NCBI GenBank assembly: GCA_903813345.2
Contig: CAIIXF020000809.1
Span: 1-64,000 of the forward strand
Direction of reading: 5' to 3'
Length of the DNA stretch: 64,000 nucleotides
From: Owenia fusiformis
Lineage: Eukaryota > Annelida > Polychaeta > Sabellida > Oweniidae
Below the pieces are notes generated by a model that worked only from the letters and a program-made list of their open reading frames with translations, was not told the DNA's origin and searched no databases. How positions within the stretch are numbered: position 1 is the first letter of the stretch; each line of letters opens with the position of its first letter. Below are positions 10,465 through 20,364 of the stretch, in pieces. The translations under genes and the position numbers were made by a program.

Positions 10465-10687
10465 GTGGACAGTACTGTGAATAAACAGGCCTGACAACTT
10501 CAACTGGCCAATGTAAAGCAGTTTATTATTTTACTGGTAGGTCTGCAACTGCGTGACCAGAGAATACTGCCCTGAAGGATCCATTGTGCTACTGATTATT
10601 TAGGAGTAATGTCTGGTGAGTGTTTCGGAGGATATTACTGAACATCATTAGCTACTATGCCTAACCCCAGTAATGATGGTACCACTG
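10465..10687 (+). pseudogene. Exon D, broken
   Basis: Good acceptor (TTCATTCAG) and donor (GTATGA). It starts GGQYCE, then an in-frame TAA that copy 3 shares. Later NCVTREYCPEGS and ECFGGYY lie in other frames, so at least two frameshifts are present. In copy 1 the second YYC has become YY-stop (TGA); copy 3 keeps TGC there, so that lesion is private to copy 1. Confidence 0.65.
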
Positions 10688-10758
10688 GTATGAATAAATC
10701 AAAAATGTTTATGTCACAGAAAAATATAACTAGTGAGACCAATTGCATGACAGTTATA

Positions 10759-11426
10759 CGGGTTGTCAAATGGCGTTGTGCCCCCCCCCCCCCTTACACA
10801 GCATAAACTAGGAGAAGTACCTATCTAGGAGAAGTACCTATACATTCTGTATGTTATTGGAAATAGCAATGCTTGATAAAATGCTTAATAAAATAAACAG
10901 CAGATGACCAAGGTCAGGTATTGCTACATATTTTTTCACATATTTTTTCACAACTGAAGTATACTAGTATGGTGCTCTTTTTAATGATTTTGACGAATTC
11001 CTGCATAGACTTTTTCGGCATTGACATATACACAAGCAACAACTCCCTTAAATACTGCAGATCATATGAGGTCCATATTAATGGATAAAACAGAACACCT
11101 TATTGAAGCTACAGAGAACAGATATTCCAAAGCCACCCTTTACAAGGACCTCAAAAAAGTATTGAGATCTCTTCAGAAAGACATTGCTCTTCTCCATGGC
11201 TTTTATAACTCATATCCAGCTAGTCACAGCCATTTTCCGCTGCCCAATGTGATCATACTCACTTTCAAAAATTAGTTCAAAATTTGTCTTATTTTCTGTC
11301 ATACATTTTCATCTTTTCACACTTTAACAACAATTATATGCTCTTTCCAAAGGTATATAGTATGTATGTGTACTTCTCCTACTTTATGCTGTGGATGGGG
11401 GGGACACAACGCCATTTGACAACCTG
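10759..11426. mobile_element. TA-flanked inverted-repeat element (668 bp)
   Basis: Ends GGGTTGTCAAATGGCGTTGT and, inverted, AGGTTGTCAAATGGCGTTGT, followed by C-runs and AGCATAAA-TAGGAGAAGTAC; arms are about 100 bp. TA at 10757-10758 and 11427-11428 fits a Tc1/mariner-type target. The middle has an open stretch of about 84 codons (11021-11275, between stops) that I do not recognise. The same element is in copy 3 at 58166-58810, where the stretch is interrupted by a TAA. Confidence 0.7.
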
Positions 11427-11637
11427 TAAAATAACCTTTTTCACCACTTCAGTGTTCTCCCAAATTAATGATAATGTTTCAATAAGTAAATCATTATTGA
11501 AGTTGTTTTATTATTGACAATTTCTTTTATTATTATTTTACACTTGCAATCTGCTAGTACCTGCTGCACAATATGATTTATAGAACCTTCATGCAATTCA
11601 ACAGTATTACTCAAGTTTGTATAATTTATTATTTCAG

Positions 11638-11877
11638 GGGACATTTGTCCTCGTGTAGAATTCTGTCCAAATGGTAAAGCTGCTCCTCAACTCTGTCAGG
11701 CTGGTTACTACCTCAACAGCACTGGCAATGATGACGTCTCAGACTGTGAACTCTGCACTGCGGGCTTTTGTTGTGCTGGTAGTGGGAATGATGCCCCAAC
11801 TGGCCTTTGTTCTGCTGTATATTACTATCCTGGGGGTCAAGATGATGATTCCTCTACTGGGTATAACTGCAAGGAAG
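11638..11877 (+). CDS. Exon E, cysteine-rich repeat
   Basis: 240 bases, phase 1-1, acceptor TTATTTCAG, donor GTAAAT. Open: GDICPRVEFCPNGKAAP, LCQAGYYLNSTGNDD, CELCTAGFCCAGSGND, ending GYNCKEG. Copy 2 keeps only the last 63 bases (gap edge). Copy 3 has lost 7 bases after CEL and is frameshifted. Confidence 0.75.
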
Positions 11878-12060
11878 GTAAATGGCTCTTATGAGGAAAC
11901 ATTAATTTTGTAAACTTTTATGATGATCCAATTTGAATGATTTTAAATGGATTTTCATTTACTGCACATATATTTTGACTAGTTATTTGTATAAGGTCAC
12001 TGTTGTTCCACTTGAGTGATGTTCATAATTTCATATATTTATTAACTTGTTATGTTTAAG

Positions 12061-12238
12061 CCACTATTGCCCCACTGGAAGTGACGTTTCTCCCTATCTG
12101 ATGTCCCTCTGGCTCATACCAGGACAAACTGGGCATGGCATACTGCAAGGATTGTCCACAGGGTTTATACAGTGATATTACAATGGCACCAGTCATACTG
12201 TACAATACTTCATATACCATGGCTGAGTTAGTAAGCGA
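12061..12238 (+). pseudogene. Exon F, frameshifted
   Basis: HYCPTGSD opens the block and CPSGSYQDKLGMAYCKDC continues it in another frame; copy 3 is 4 bases shorter here and holds both in one frame, but with a TGA between them. The end is placed at a GTAAGT donor (12239); another GTAAGC lies 8 bases earlier. The acceptor TTTAAG is weak. Confidence 0.5.
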
Positions 12239-12269
12239 GTAAGTAGACTGACTGACTTTTTTTTACAGC

Positions 12270-12325
12270 AGCCCTCAGCTCAGGATTTCATTCTGTGTTT
12301 TAATTAACCAAATATTATCGTCAGT
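12270..12325 (+). repeat. Tail relic of the SINE-like repeat
   Basis: GCCCTCAGCTCAG and TTCTGTGTTTTAATTA resemble the tail of the tRNA-like repeat at 18550-18680 (GCCCTTAGTGCAG, TTCTGTGTTTTAATTA). The head is missing. Present also in copies 2 (about 31030-31085) and 3 (about 55968-56010, inverted). Confidence 0.5.
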
Positions 12326-12582
12326 AAGAACATGCAGTGATTGTGGTTGTGATTGAGTGGCATCCTTGTTATCCACTGATTCAGCCATTGATAGGACATG
12401 AGCAAAAACAAACCATTGCTTGCTTAGGTATGATTACAATGTAAATATTTTTGTCCCTTTCATCTCATTAAATGTGACATTATATGAAATGAAAATAATA
12501 GAGATTTCTTTACAGAATCCCTATAAATTAGAAGAATGACAGTTTTATAGACAGTTACTTTAGTCCTCCTTTTATTTCATAG

Positions 12583-12748
12583 GGTACTACTGTGAAGTAA
12601 ACGCAACATTTGCAACAGAGAATCCCTGTCCTGTAGGGACATTCAACGGCCAAACCCATGCATTGTATACAGTTCTGTCAGCCATGTACAGGAGGAATTT
12701 ACTGTGAGACACAAGGGCTGCCTGAGCCTACAGAGCCATGTGACTCTG
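12583..12748 (+). pseudogene. Exon G, 2-bp deletion
   Basis: GYYCEVNATFATENPCPVGTF is open, then the frame is lost at CATGCATTGTATAC; QPCTGGIYCETQGLPEPTE follows in a second frame to a good GTAAGT donor. Copy 3 has two extra bases at this point and keeps one frame across it, so copies 1 and 2 share a 2-bp deletion. Confidence 0.65.
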
Positions 12749-12908
12749 GTAAGTGATCCTTTACCCCTTGTTATACCTTTAACCTACAATTGAAACTTCT
12801 CTATTATATCTTCCCCAAGTGTATTCTACATACCAGGTATTTTCAGTATTGTAGTCATAAAACAGTTTTTTGCATGAAAAGCAATCTGTTTTTGTTCTTC
12901 TTTATTAA

Positions 12909-13281
12909 AGGCAGAATCAGATCTATAGGGAGTGACAAAATTACAAGCAACGTGCATAATTGGCCTACCAATTTATTCCTTACAATATCAAATACAATAT
13001 CTTCCAAAAGATTCACAATATGTTATAAATTGGTGAAGTTATTAATGATTCAAAGTGCAAAAATGTGTGAAAAATGTTTAAATTCTCCCAAATAATAAGA
13101 ATGGTAACCATTCTTATAGAAAAATAATACATTATTGTAAAAATCTTTCGTTTTCCTTGAATAAAGTATGCACTTTTGTAATTTTTAGAAAATAGACATG
13201 ACAAGGAATGACATGAGCCAAAAATATTCTAAAATTGAAACAATTTTTTGTTTAGCCTGCTTGCTATCTCTGATTCTCTCT
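12909..13281. mobile_element. TTAA MITE (373 bp), inserted only in copy 1
   Basis: Ends AGGCAGAATCAGATCTAT and, inverted, AGAGAGAATCAGAGATAG; TTAA at 12905-12908 and 13282-13285. Copies 2 (near 31670) and 3 (near 55375) show the empty site with a single TTAA. The coordinate offset between copies 1 and 2 changes by 377 bases here, exactly the element plus one TTAA. It is related to 7602-8063. No transposase; piggyBac or Kolobok class by target. Confidence 0.88.
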
Positions 13282-13387
13282 TTAAGTAGAAGCCATCATC
13301 AGGGCCTCATCAACCTCTTCGTAAATATGAGAGGATATTAAAGATAAATGGATAATTTGAATTGTAAACATGTATTTTACAATACAG

Positions 13388-13605
13388 GTTACTTCTGTGC
13401 ATTTGGATCAGATAGTACCATACCCTTCCTGGGAGTAAGTGCTGATGAGTGTCCCACGTGTCATTATTGCCCCCAACAGTTCTCTGCCCCACTAGCTTGT
13501 CCCCCAGGGACATAAAACTGTGCAACTTGGAGGACATCTGTAGGAAACTGTAAGAACTGCACTGGTGGGAATTACTGTCCCAAATGGAATATGACTGGGA
13601 TGCTG
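13388..13605 (+). pseudogene. Exon H, stop codon and 16-bp deletion
   Basis: GYFCAFGSDSTIPFLG, CPTCHYCPQQ and ACPPGT run into an in-frame TAA shared by all three copies, followed by NCATWRTSVGNCKNCTGG and NYCPKWNMTG. Compared with copy 3, 16 bases are missing just before the GTATGT donor, which puts the exon end out of phase. Confidence 0.65.
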
Positions 13606-13831
13606 GTATGTAGCTTGATGCAGTATGAGAGGGGATAGGCTGATTTCAATCAAAACTTTCTCTGTTCATTTTCATGACTTGGGTTTTACAAAAAGAACAT
13701 ACTGTCAGTTACTGCACTTGCCATTAGGAAAACACCCAACATTAGATATTAGACTGATTCATCGTGATTCATTAATGGTACTGTTCAAACATATCATTTT
13801 AGTTTCATTTTATTTTACTTTGTACTTACAG

Positions 13832-13888
13832 TTAACTGCAGTGCCAGTTTCTACTGCCCCCAAGGTGAGATTACTGAGAACCCTCAGC
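13832..13888 (+). pseudogene. Exon I, truncated by deletion
   Basis: NCSASFYCPQGEITENPQ is read from a good acceptor (TACTTACAG), then the sequence jumps at about 13888 to intron sequence (CATATCTACCTATATC). Copies 2 and 3 continue with the rest of the exon. The offset shift shows about 534 bases missing here. Confidence 0.75.
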
Positions 13889-14269
13889 CATATCTACCTA
13901 TATCTACATATCGTCCTATTATTTCCACATTGTTACAATTGCATTTTCGCTGATATTGAGAAATCAGAGGTTGAAATATAGGTCTTCATAACTTTTGAGT
14001 TGTAATTTTTGAAACCTATTTTTGGTATAGGTAATCATGTGTATATGTAGGCCTTGCAGAGCAAAAATCACTGATTAACATTTAAAACACATCTTTTTTA
14101 TGGTTTCTTGTTTTTGAAATATCAAAATAACCCTGTAAACTGAATTTTTATTCCCTTCCATTTTGTAATTGTATATTTATATCGTATATTTACCATTATT
14201 CTGCCCATCTAATTATAAAGAAAATGACTTGTGTTCCATTTTGACTGATAAGGTACTGGATGTTAATTA

Positions 14270-15360
14270 TGTGAAAAATATCATTATCCCATTGAACGAA
14301 GTTCCGAGGGATATAGGGAACCTGTATGTCCATCCGTCTGTCCGTCCATCCCTTTGTCTGGGCAATAACTCATATACTGTTGGCCCGATTTTGTTCATAT
14401 TTTGTACACATATACCCTATGGGGATAGAAGTTATTCTCGAAAGCCAATTTTCAAAATGGGGGCTCATAAAAAATGGCAGCCATTTTAGTGCCAATTTTA
14501 CAGTAATTTATGTTCAATATGTAAAACTGTAATAGCAATATGTTTTAAATAAAAAAAACTATAAAAGACATTATAAAGCTAGAAATGTAGATATTAAAGA
14601 AGCACATGGCACCCATCTTGAAAAATGGTGGCCTTTACTCGTTATTTTATGATTTTTGCTGTAACTCAAAAAGTGGTGGAGTGATTTTGTTCATATTTGG
14701 TATGTGAATACTATAAGCATGGCACACTGTTTAGTGACACTTTTGGTAGAAGGTGGCCATTTTGGAAAATTGTGGTCATTTTGAAAAATGAAAAATGGCT
14801 GCCATTTTAACATGTTTTACTATAACTCGAAAAGTAGTGGAGCGATTTTGTTCATATTTGTTATTATGTGAATACTATAAGCATGGCACACAGTCTAATG
14901 ACACTTTTGGTAGAAGGTGGCCATTTTGAAAAATGGCTGCCATTTTAACATATTTCATACTATAACTCGAAAAGTAGTGAAGCGATTTTGTTTATTTTTG
15001 GTGTGTGAATACTATAAGCATGGCACACTGTCTAATGACACTTTTGGTAGAAGGTGGCCATTTTGAAAAATGGCTGCCATTTTAACGTATTTTACTATAA
15101 CTCGAAAAGTAGTGAAGCAATTTTGTTCATATTTGGGATGTGAATACTGTAAGCATTGCACACTGTCTAATGACACTTTTGGTAGAAGGCAGCCATTTTG
15201 AAAAATGGCCACCATTTTAACTTATTTTACTATAATTCGAAAATTAGTGGAGCGGTTTTTTTCATATTTGGTATGTAAGTACTATAAGCATGGCACACTG
15301 TCTAATGTCACTTTTGGTAGAAGGTGGCCATTTTGAAAAATGGCTGCCATTTTTGCTATA
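14270..15360 (+). repeat. Minisatellite-carrying element in the intron (AAAATGGC type)
   Basis: A left part (CATTATCCCATTGAAC, GAGGGATATAGGGAA) is followed by a GTCC/ATCC microsatellite (about 14327-14352), then from about 14640 tandem units of roughly 135-165 bp with TATAACTCGAAAAGTAG, AGCATGGCACACTGTCTAAT and AAAATGGCTGCCATTTT. About five units. It is present in all copies (33190-34300; inverted 50516-51640), so it predates them. Short ORFs across it are repeat translations. Confidence 0.75.
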
Positions 15361-16159
15361 TACTTTGTTAGTAGATATGCCAGCCATGGCTGTTTGATGG
15401 GATTTGCTACGCTTTGGCGTTGCTGTTGTCTAGTTTCTCATTGGTTTTGAAAATGATAGGGTCTAGTTTTTCAGCATCTGCGAATTTTTGCCATTTATAC
15501 CCCCTGGCTACTTTTATGAAGGGGTACCATGATAATCATCAATAATTTCTGTTATATACCTTCAGCCGCATTCATATTTTGTTGCTATAACAAGTTTGAT
15601 CATTGTCAAGTGGCTGCCGTAACAACACAACTTAAGTGTGAAAAATTGTAAATGTTTTGGATAAATCTACCAGATCTTTAAAAGGTACATGACAAAGGTA
15701 AAAAGGCTATAACAGGGTAATTGATTAAATTCACAGAATGAACATTTTTTGTTACAAATAATGTCAAATCTGCTTTATTTTGTTTGTACTGCAGGCATGA
15801 TGTCATGATTTATGATCTCCTTTGTTAATTACCTACAAAGTATAATAGTAGGAGATCCTCCCATTATTTCCACTAGTTATAACTATTAGTCACATGATCA
15901 AAATTATGTGCCTGATTGGCTATGACAAGTTGGCATTAAATTTTTTTCCCCATTTTGTACTTATAACAATGTGGCACTGGATATCTCCAAAAGAAGATGA
16001 GATCCATTAAAATGGACCTCAGAAATGAATTCCTCGTGAAAAATTGGGAAACATGGTATTCTTATCTCAAAACCTGTAAAAAGTGAGTTATAACAATGTT
16101 GAAATAAAGGGACGATATATATATGACAAGACCTCAACCAACCCATCATGTATTTTAAG
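15361..16159. other. Intron, no gene recognised
   Basis: Intron DNA between the minisatellite element and exon J. It is shared by all copies with small indels (copy 2 has an extra short duplication TTGTTATAACTATT near 34805). I see no coding pattern or further element. Confidence 0.5.
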
Positions 16160-16389
16160 TATAAAAAAATCTGACAAATGGCCCTGTCCTTTTGGCACAT
16201 TTGGAAATGACACAGGATACAACAATACAGCTGTAGCTCCACCTGTACCCTATGTCTCGGGGAATGTACTGTTGGATTGTAAGGCAGACATGGTCTTCAG
16301 GATATTGCCAGGCTTGATATTTCTCCCATTGTTAGTCAGAGATCGCTTCACCTTAAACAAAACCACTGATGCTAACATTTGTCTAGAAG
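16160..16389 (+). pseudogene. Exon J, degenerate
   Basis: WPCPFGTFGNDTGYNNTAVA begins well and the GTAAAG donor at 16390 is good, but the second half does not read as a cysteine repeat in this frame. Copies 2 and 3 have one more G at 'CTCGGGG' and stop after ECTVGL. A piece resembling GYCQAGYF lies in a third frame. The start is a guess at a TTTTAAG acceptor. Confidence 0.45.
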
Positions 16390-17331
16390 GTAAAGATGAT
16401 CGAAATAAATTCTAAAAAATGTAGATATTGATTCTTGAATTCTATCATTACTGAATGAGATGTGAATTTGAAATGTATTGGGTAAAGGTTAGATTAGGTT
16501 CAGGGTGAAAGTTGATCACCAATGAGCAAACATGGTCTTCACAAAAACTGAACCAATTAACCCATTCTGGATTCTGGCAATCTGCAATCTACCAGTTTGA
16601 CAGGAACAACTGGTTTATTATGAGTGATACCCTGAATGAAACATCAACCACTTTACTTGGCATTTAAAGTACCTTTGCTTGATACTTTTGTTAAATGTAA
16701 TAACCTATGTCCACTACTGGATGATATATTTGTTAAATGATCGGTCCATGGAAAGAGTAAAAAGCATGCCTTATATATTGATAACTCCTTACATTAAGGC
16801 TCTTAGGGTTTGGAAGGCACAGACAGTCCTAGTCCCTGAAGTAGAAGGGTATTAGTTGTGCAATGACATCATGCTCCCAATTAGTGTTTTGTTCCTAAAA
16901 CTTTAAGTTGGGATTGGTAGTGAGACCCATGACTTGAGTTATAGCAGATTTATTATTATTTCCTCAAGTCTACTCAGATTTTCTTGTTCTCATCACAGAA
17001 TAGGTCAATCAATTTAACTCAGTTACAACATTTATAACATTTTTTTTACTGTAAATGGGTCTGTGATTGATCATGTGTAAAATTTTATATTAAAATGAAC
17101 AAGTGCTTTTAGATCATAAAAATGAAACAAGGTAAACCATAAAATCTTCAGAATTATTTCCATAAAATGGTTAACTCTAATATTGAGGTTTTATATTCCA
17201 TATACATGTGTACCTTATACATGTGGAAACTGGACATCACATTTCAAGTCAGAAATTGATGCAAAATTGATCCGATGTGTATGTTTGGTAATTCTGCAAG
17301 ATGTCTTACTTCTGAATATTTTTTCTCCAAG
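16390..17331. other. Intron, no gene recognised
   Basis: AT-rich intron conserved in the three copies. An open frame runs into exon K from 17183 in all copies (MRFYIPYTC...), but it lacks the family pattern and the domain starts at a CTCCAAG acceptor, so I treat it as intron. Confidence 0.5.
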
Positions 17332-17613
17332 CTATTACTGTGTACTCAAATCATCAACAGCTACACCCACTGACAACACAACAGGTGTAGAATGTCCCCT
17401 GGAGCATTACTGTCCTGAGGGATCCTCAAGTCCCACTCCCTGTCCCCCAGGCTACTTCCTTGATGCAACTCAACAAGATGAACCAAGAGATTGTGAACTA
17501 TGTACTGGAGGCATGTATTCTACTGGAATGGGGGATGAGACACCTGCTGCAAATTGTGACAATGGCTACTATTGTCCAGCGGGCCAGAATAATTCTGCTC
17601 CATATGAACTCAG
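17332..17613 (+). CDS. Exon K, clean double cysteine repeat
   Basis: 282 bases, phase 2 to phase 2, acceptor TTCTCCAAG, donor GTGAGT. Open: YYCVLKSSTATPTDN, CPLEHYCPEGSSSPTPCPPG, CELCTGGMYSTGMGDE, CDNGYYCPAGQNNSAPYE. Copy 2 differs by P to L (HYCLEG). Copy 3 lacks 12 bases in frame (DEPR). The frame survives in all three copies, unlike most of the gene. Confidence 0.8.
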
Positions 17614-17978
17614 GTGAGTGAAGAAATATCCTTAATTTCGTCCCTTTTTCACAAAATATCCACCAACATATATTGTTCCTTAAAAATATAAAGGGGGCAA
17701 AAAGTATGACACAGGACAATGAAAAAACCCAGTGTCTCTAACTGATTTTCTTTTGAAATTGATTCTTGAAGACAAACTGTTGTTATGTTTCTTCCAAGCA
17801 CAATTTAACACTGATTTTAGTCACGTGCTTTGTTATACATACTGTACTGTACTTGATTTTGAATTTTAATCCTACATGTATTTACTTTCAATTATACTTC
17901 TGTACTTTGTCTTGTAAAATAATGTGTATCTTCATTTAAATATGAGTGGTAAAATACAATACACAACTGTAATTCCAG

Positions 17979-18132
17979 ATATCCAATTGGCCACTACTAT
18001 CCCTCAAGCACTGAGGCCCCAATACATTGTGAGAATGGGACTTACCAGGATCAGGAGACCCAACGGACATGCCCAGCTGGCTATTTAACAATGAATTCCT
18101 TGCCCTATTGGAACATTCTAACAACCGCACGG
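17979..18132 (+). pseudogene. Exon L, 1-bp insertion
   Basis: Phase 2 start after AATTCCAG: YPIGHYYPSSTEAP, CENGTYQDQETQRTCPAGYL. Near the end CATTCTAACAACC has one base more than copy 3 (CATTCAACAACC), giving 154 rather than 153 bases and losing the phase-2 exit. Copy 2 has the same extra base. The donor GTAAGTG is good. Confidence 0.65.
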
Positions 18133-18381
18133 GTAAGTGTTTTGAATATGTCAAAATATTTCTAGTATCTTGATGATCTTCCAGATTAGCTTGTCACACA
18201 AGATTTCTATTGAGTATTTTGTCTCTAGTAATTGTATTACATGAATATTTAGGCTGCAATTGGAAATACTTAACCGGGCCATTCATTCATTTTCTGCTAT
18301 TTGGAGATTCTGATATTACTGATATTTATCTCATATTTCCAGATTTTAGATCCAGTTTACTAAATTCTGTTTGCCTTGTAG

Positions 18382-18512
18382 GACTCTCTGATAACAGCCA
18401 ATATAGTCCCTGTCCAGGTGGCTTTTACTGCCCTACTCTTGGTATGGTCACTCCAGCACTGCTGCAGTCTACTTCTGTAAGAACCTAGCTGAGACTGCCT
18501 CACCAAATCAAG
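18382..18512 (+). pseudogene. Exon M, 1-bp frameshift shared by all copies
   Basis: LSDNSQYSPCPGGFYCPTLG is read from GCCTTGTAG. After GMVTP the family pattern (VYFCKNLAETASPNQG) continues in another frame to the GTATGC donor. At 131 bases the exon is one short of phase 1-1. Copies 2 and 3 are the same, so the lesion is ancestral to the three. Confidence 0.6.
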
Positions 18513-18549
18513 GTATGCATTAGCATTGATTTTAAGTTTGAGTTTTTTG

Positions 18550-18680
18550 TTGACACCCGGAAAGTGAGGTGTCATGGGTTCAATCCCAACTAGGGAGGAC
18601 TGAATTTTTCACATCGGCCCTTAGTGCAGTATTTAATTCTGTGTTTTAATTAGCCAATATAGTAATATGAATTAAAGAAA
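18550..18680 (+). repeat. tRNA-derived SINE-like fragment
   Basis: GGTTCAATCC at 18577-18586 fits a polymerase III B box, within AGTGAGGTGTCATG and CCAACTAGGG; the tail is TTCTGTGTTTTAATTAGCC. No A box is visible in the short head, so it is truncated. Copies at about 37494-37624 and, inverted, 46800-46925. Confidence 0.5.
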
Positions 18681-18737
18681 TATGTTTTACTTAATGAATC
18701 CATTTTTCATGTTAATTTTGACACATGTCATCTACAG

Positions 18738-18920
18738 GTACTAATGCCAATATCAATGATGTGGGTCATTACTGTATATAGGGCACCACTGACCCTGCCC
18801 TGTGCCCCAAGGGAACTTACAACAATGAAACAGGTCTAGAGGCTGAGAGTGACGGAGTACAATGCTGGTAGTTATTGTGATCAAGTGGCACTGCGACAAC
18901 GCACTGGACTGCTCTGAAGA
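18738..18920 (+). pseudogene. Exon N, private nonsense mutation
   Basis: TNANINDVGHYCI is followed by TAG (18779-18781) where copies 2 and 3 have GAG. Then TTDPALCPKGTYNNETGLE, and AGSYCDQVALRQRTGL in a second frame. Acceptor CATCTACAG and donor GTATGT are good. Copy 3 lacks 13 bases (AATGATGTGGGTC). Confidence 0.6.
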
Positions 18921-19003
18921 GTATGTTTAATTTACATCATGCAGTTTATTAAGTTACTTAATGGTAAATCTGAAAATGTTATTTTCAAAACAACCTTACA
19001 GTA

Positions 19004-19420
19004 CATTGGCGTCGGAAGGGGGAGGGTGTGGGGGGCGACTGCCCTAGATTTGAAATTGAGCCTAGAAGTGCCTAGAGCTAATAAAAGTCAAAGTGTAAAA
19101 TAATAATGACAGAAATTATACTATGTCATTATCTAGTCTACATCAAGCATAGATCTCATTTCTCATATTATATGGAATTCTAATATACTATGTATAGTTT
19201 CTCAGGAACCCATACAGTATGTAAATACTTTGAAGAATGAGTGCAAAATGTTTATTTTATTTTAGTAAAAGTCAAGTTAAGTTTTCTAAAAACACATTTT
19301 TCTTGTTTATGGGTTATATACCCTGGATCTCCCAGATTGTGCTGTGTGGCACGCTTCACGCATGACTCATCCATACCCAAAAGTCGCCCCCTCCCTTGGC
19401 AAATCCTTCTGACGCCCCTG
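19004..19420. mobile_element. Inverted-repeat MITE (417 bp), CAKKGGCGTC ends
   Basis: Ends CATTGGCGTCGGAAGG and, inverted, CAGGGGCGTCAGAAGG, with G-rich then GGGGGCGAC on both arms. Flanks CAGTA and TAGTA may be an imperfect 5-bp target duplication. Ends of this kind occur in hAT-like MITEs; the family is unproven. No transposase. Copy 2 at 37948-38364; copy 3 contains only part, because its contig stops inside it. Confidence 0.6.
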
Positions 19421-19671
19421 TAGTATAATCCTCTAAAGTTTGCCAATTTTTTGGTGTTGAAAAAGTTATAAAATAAACTAATTTTAACTAAGAATTTGTC
19501 TTTGATTCATGAAGTCTTAAGTCCTTTTCAATTTATGATGTAAATATCCAGTAAATGTTGATAGTTCTGCATATTGTTTTGAATTTTATTCATTCATGTT
19601 CAAAGATTTAAACCATTCTAAATCCCAATGAAATACTGTTTGTTATAAAATGCCATATGTATTAATTGTAG

Positions 19672-19853
19672 ATACTACTGTGAGACAGCATCAGAGAATG
19701 CTACCTCCATTGTATGCCCTGTGGAGCACAAATGCGTAAAAGGATCCAATGAACCAGAGGCATGCCCTGCAGAAACCTATAGTAATAGTGTAGGCTACCC
19801 AAATGTAACTATGTGTAGACCATGTGATGCTGGAATGTACTACAGTGAAACAG
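19672..19853 (+). CDS. Exon O, clean cysteine repeat
   Basis: 182 bases, phase 2 in, phase 1 out; acceptor TTAATTGTAG, donor GTTACA. Open: YYCETASENATSIVCPVE, KCVKGSNEPEACPAETYS, CRPCDAGMYYSETG. Copy 2 is open too (38616-38797). Copy 3 does not reach it. Confidence 0.75.
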
Positions 19854-19928
19854 GTTACAATGTATACTTAATTTCTCAAATTGACACCAGTCATTAAATG
19901 TCATCCTAAATTACTGATATATATATTT

Positions 19929-20112
19929 AAGAAAGACCCTTTTTGTCAAAATGATATGCCATCCTGAATTATTTGTACAGTCATTTGTATGAGAAATATT
20001 TATACTTATATGTATATTTAAGAAAGACCCTTTTTGTCAAAATGATATGTCATCCTGAATTATTTGTACAGTCATTTGTATTAGAAATATATAGAAATAC
20101 ATAAATAAGATG
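19929..20112 (+). repeat. Two-copy 91-bp tandem repeat
   Basis: AAGAAAGACCCTTTTTGTC, then CATCCTGAATTATTTG and ACAGTCATTTGTAT, starts at 19929 and again at 20020. It lies in the intron between exons O and P and is the same in copy 2 (about 38873-39056). Confidence 0.8.
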
Positions 20113-20149
20113 AAAAAATACTCTTAAATTGTTATTTCATAAATTTCAG

Positions 20150-20364
20150 GAATGTCAGCACCAACTGGAAAGTATGACACTTGATTTTATTGCCCTGGTG
20201 AGAATTCAGTGGTGACCCCTGTTACAATACTCTCTGTACTTGATTGTCCACAAAGGACCCCCAGCCCAGTGCCATATGATCTTAAGGCACCTATATAAAT
20301 CTCACTCAGGCATCTGTATGTCTTGAATGCCCTGTTGGTTTCTACTGTGAGGAGGTTGTTGCAG
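20150..20364 (+). pseudogene. Exon P, stops and frameshift
   Basis: MSAPTGKYDT, then TGA, then FYCPGENSVVTP; a second stop (TAA) follows LKAPI, and SVCLECPVGFYCEEVVAG lies in another frame before the GTAATG donor. Copy 2 shares both stops. Confidence 0.6.

Noticed and set aside
15012-15215. ORF with MVAIFQNG repeats, recurring in all copies
   Set aside because: Translation of the AAAATGGC minisatellite units.
17183-17331. Extension of exon K to an ATG at 17183 as a first coding exon
   Set aside because: Open in all copies but without a cysteine pattern or a clear signal peptide, and a good acceptor starts the domain at 17332; kept only as a possibility.
18570-18600. tRNA gene
   Set aside because: Only a B-box-like sequence is present; no A box or cloverleaf can be formed.
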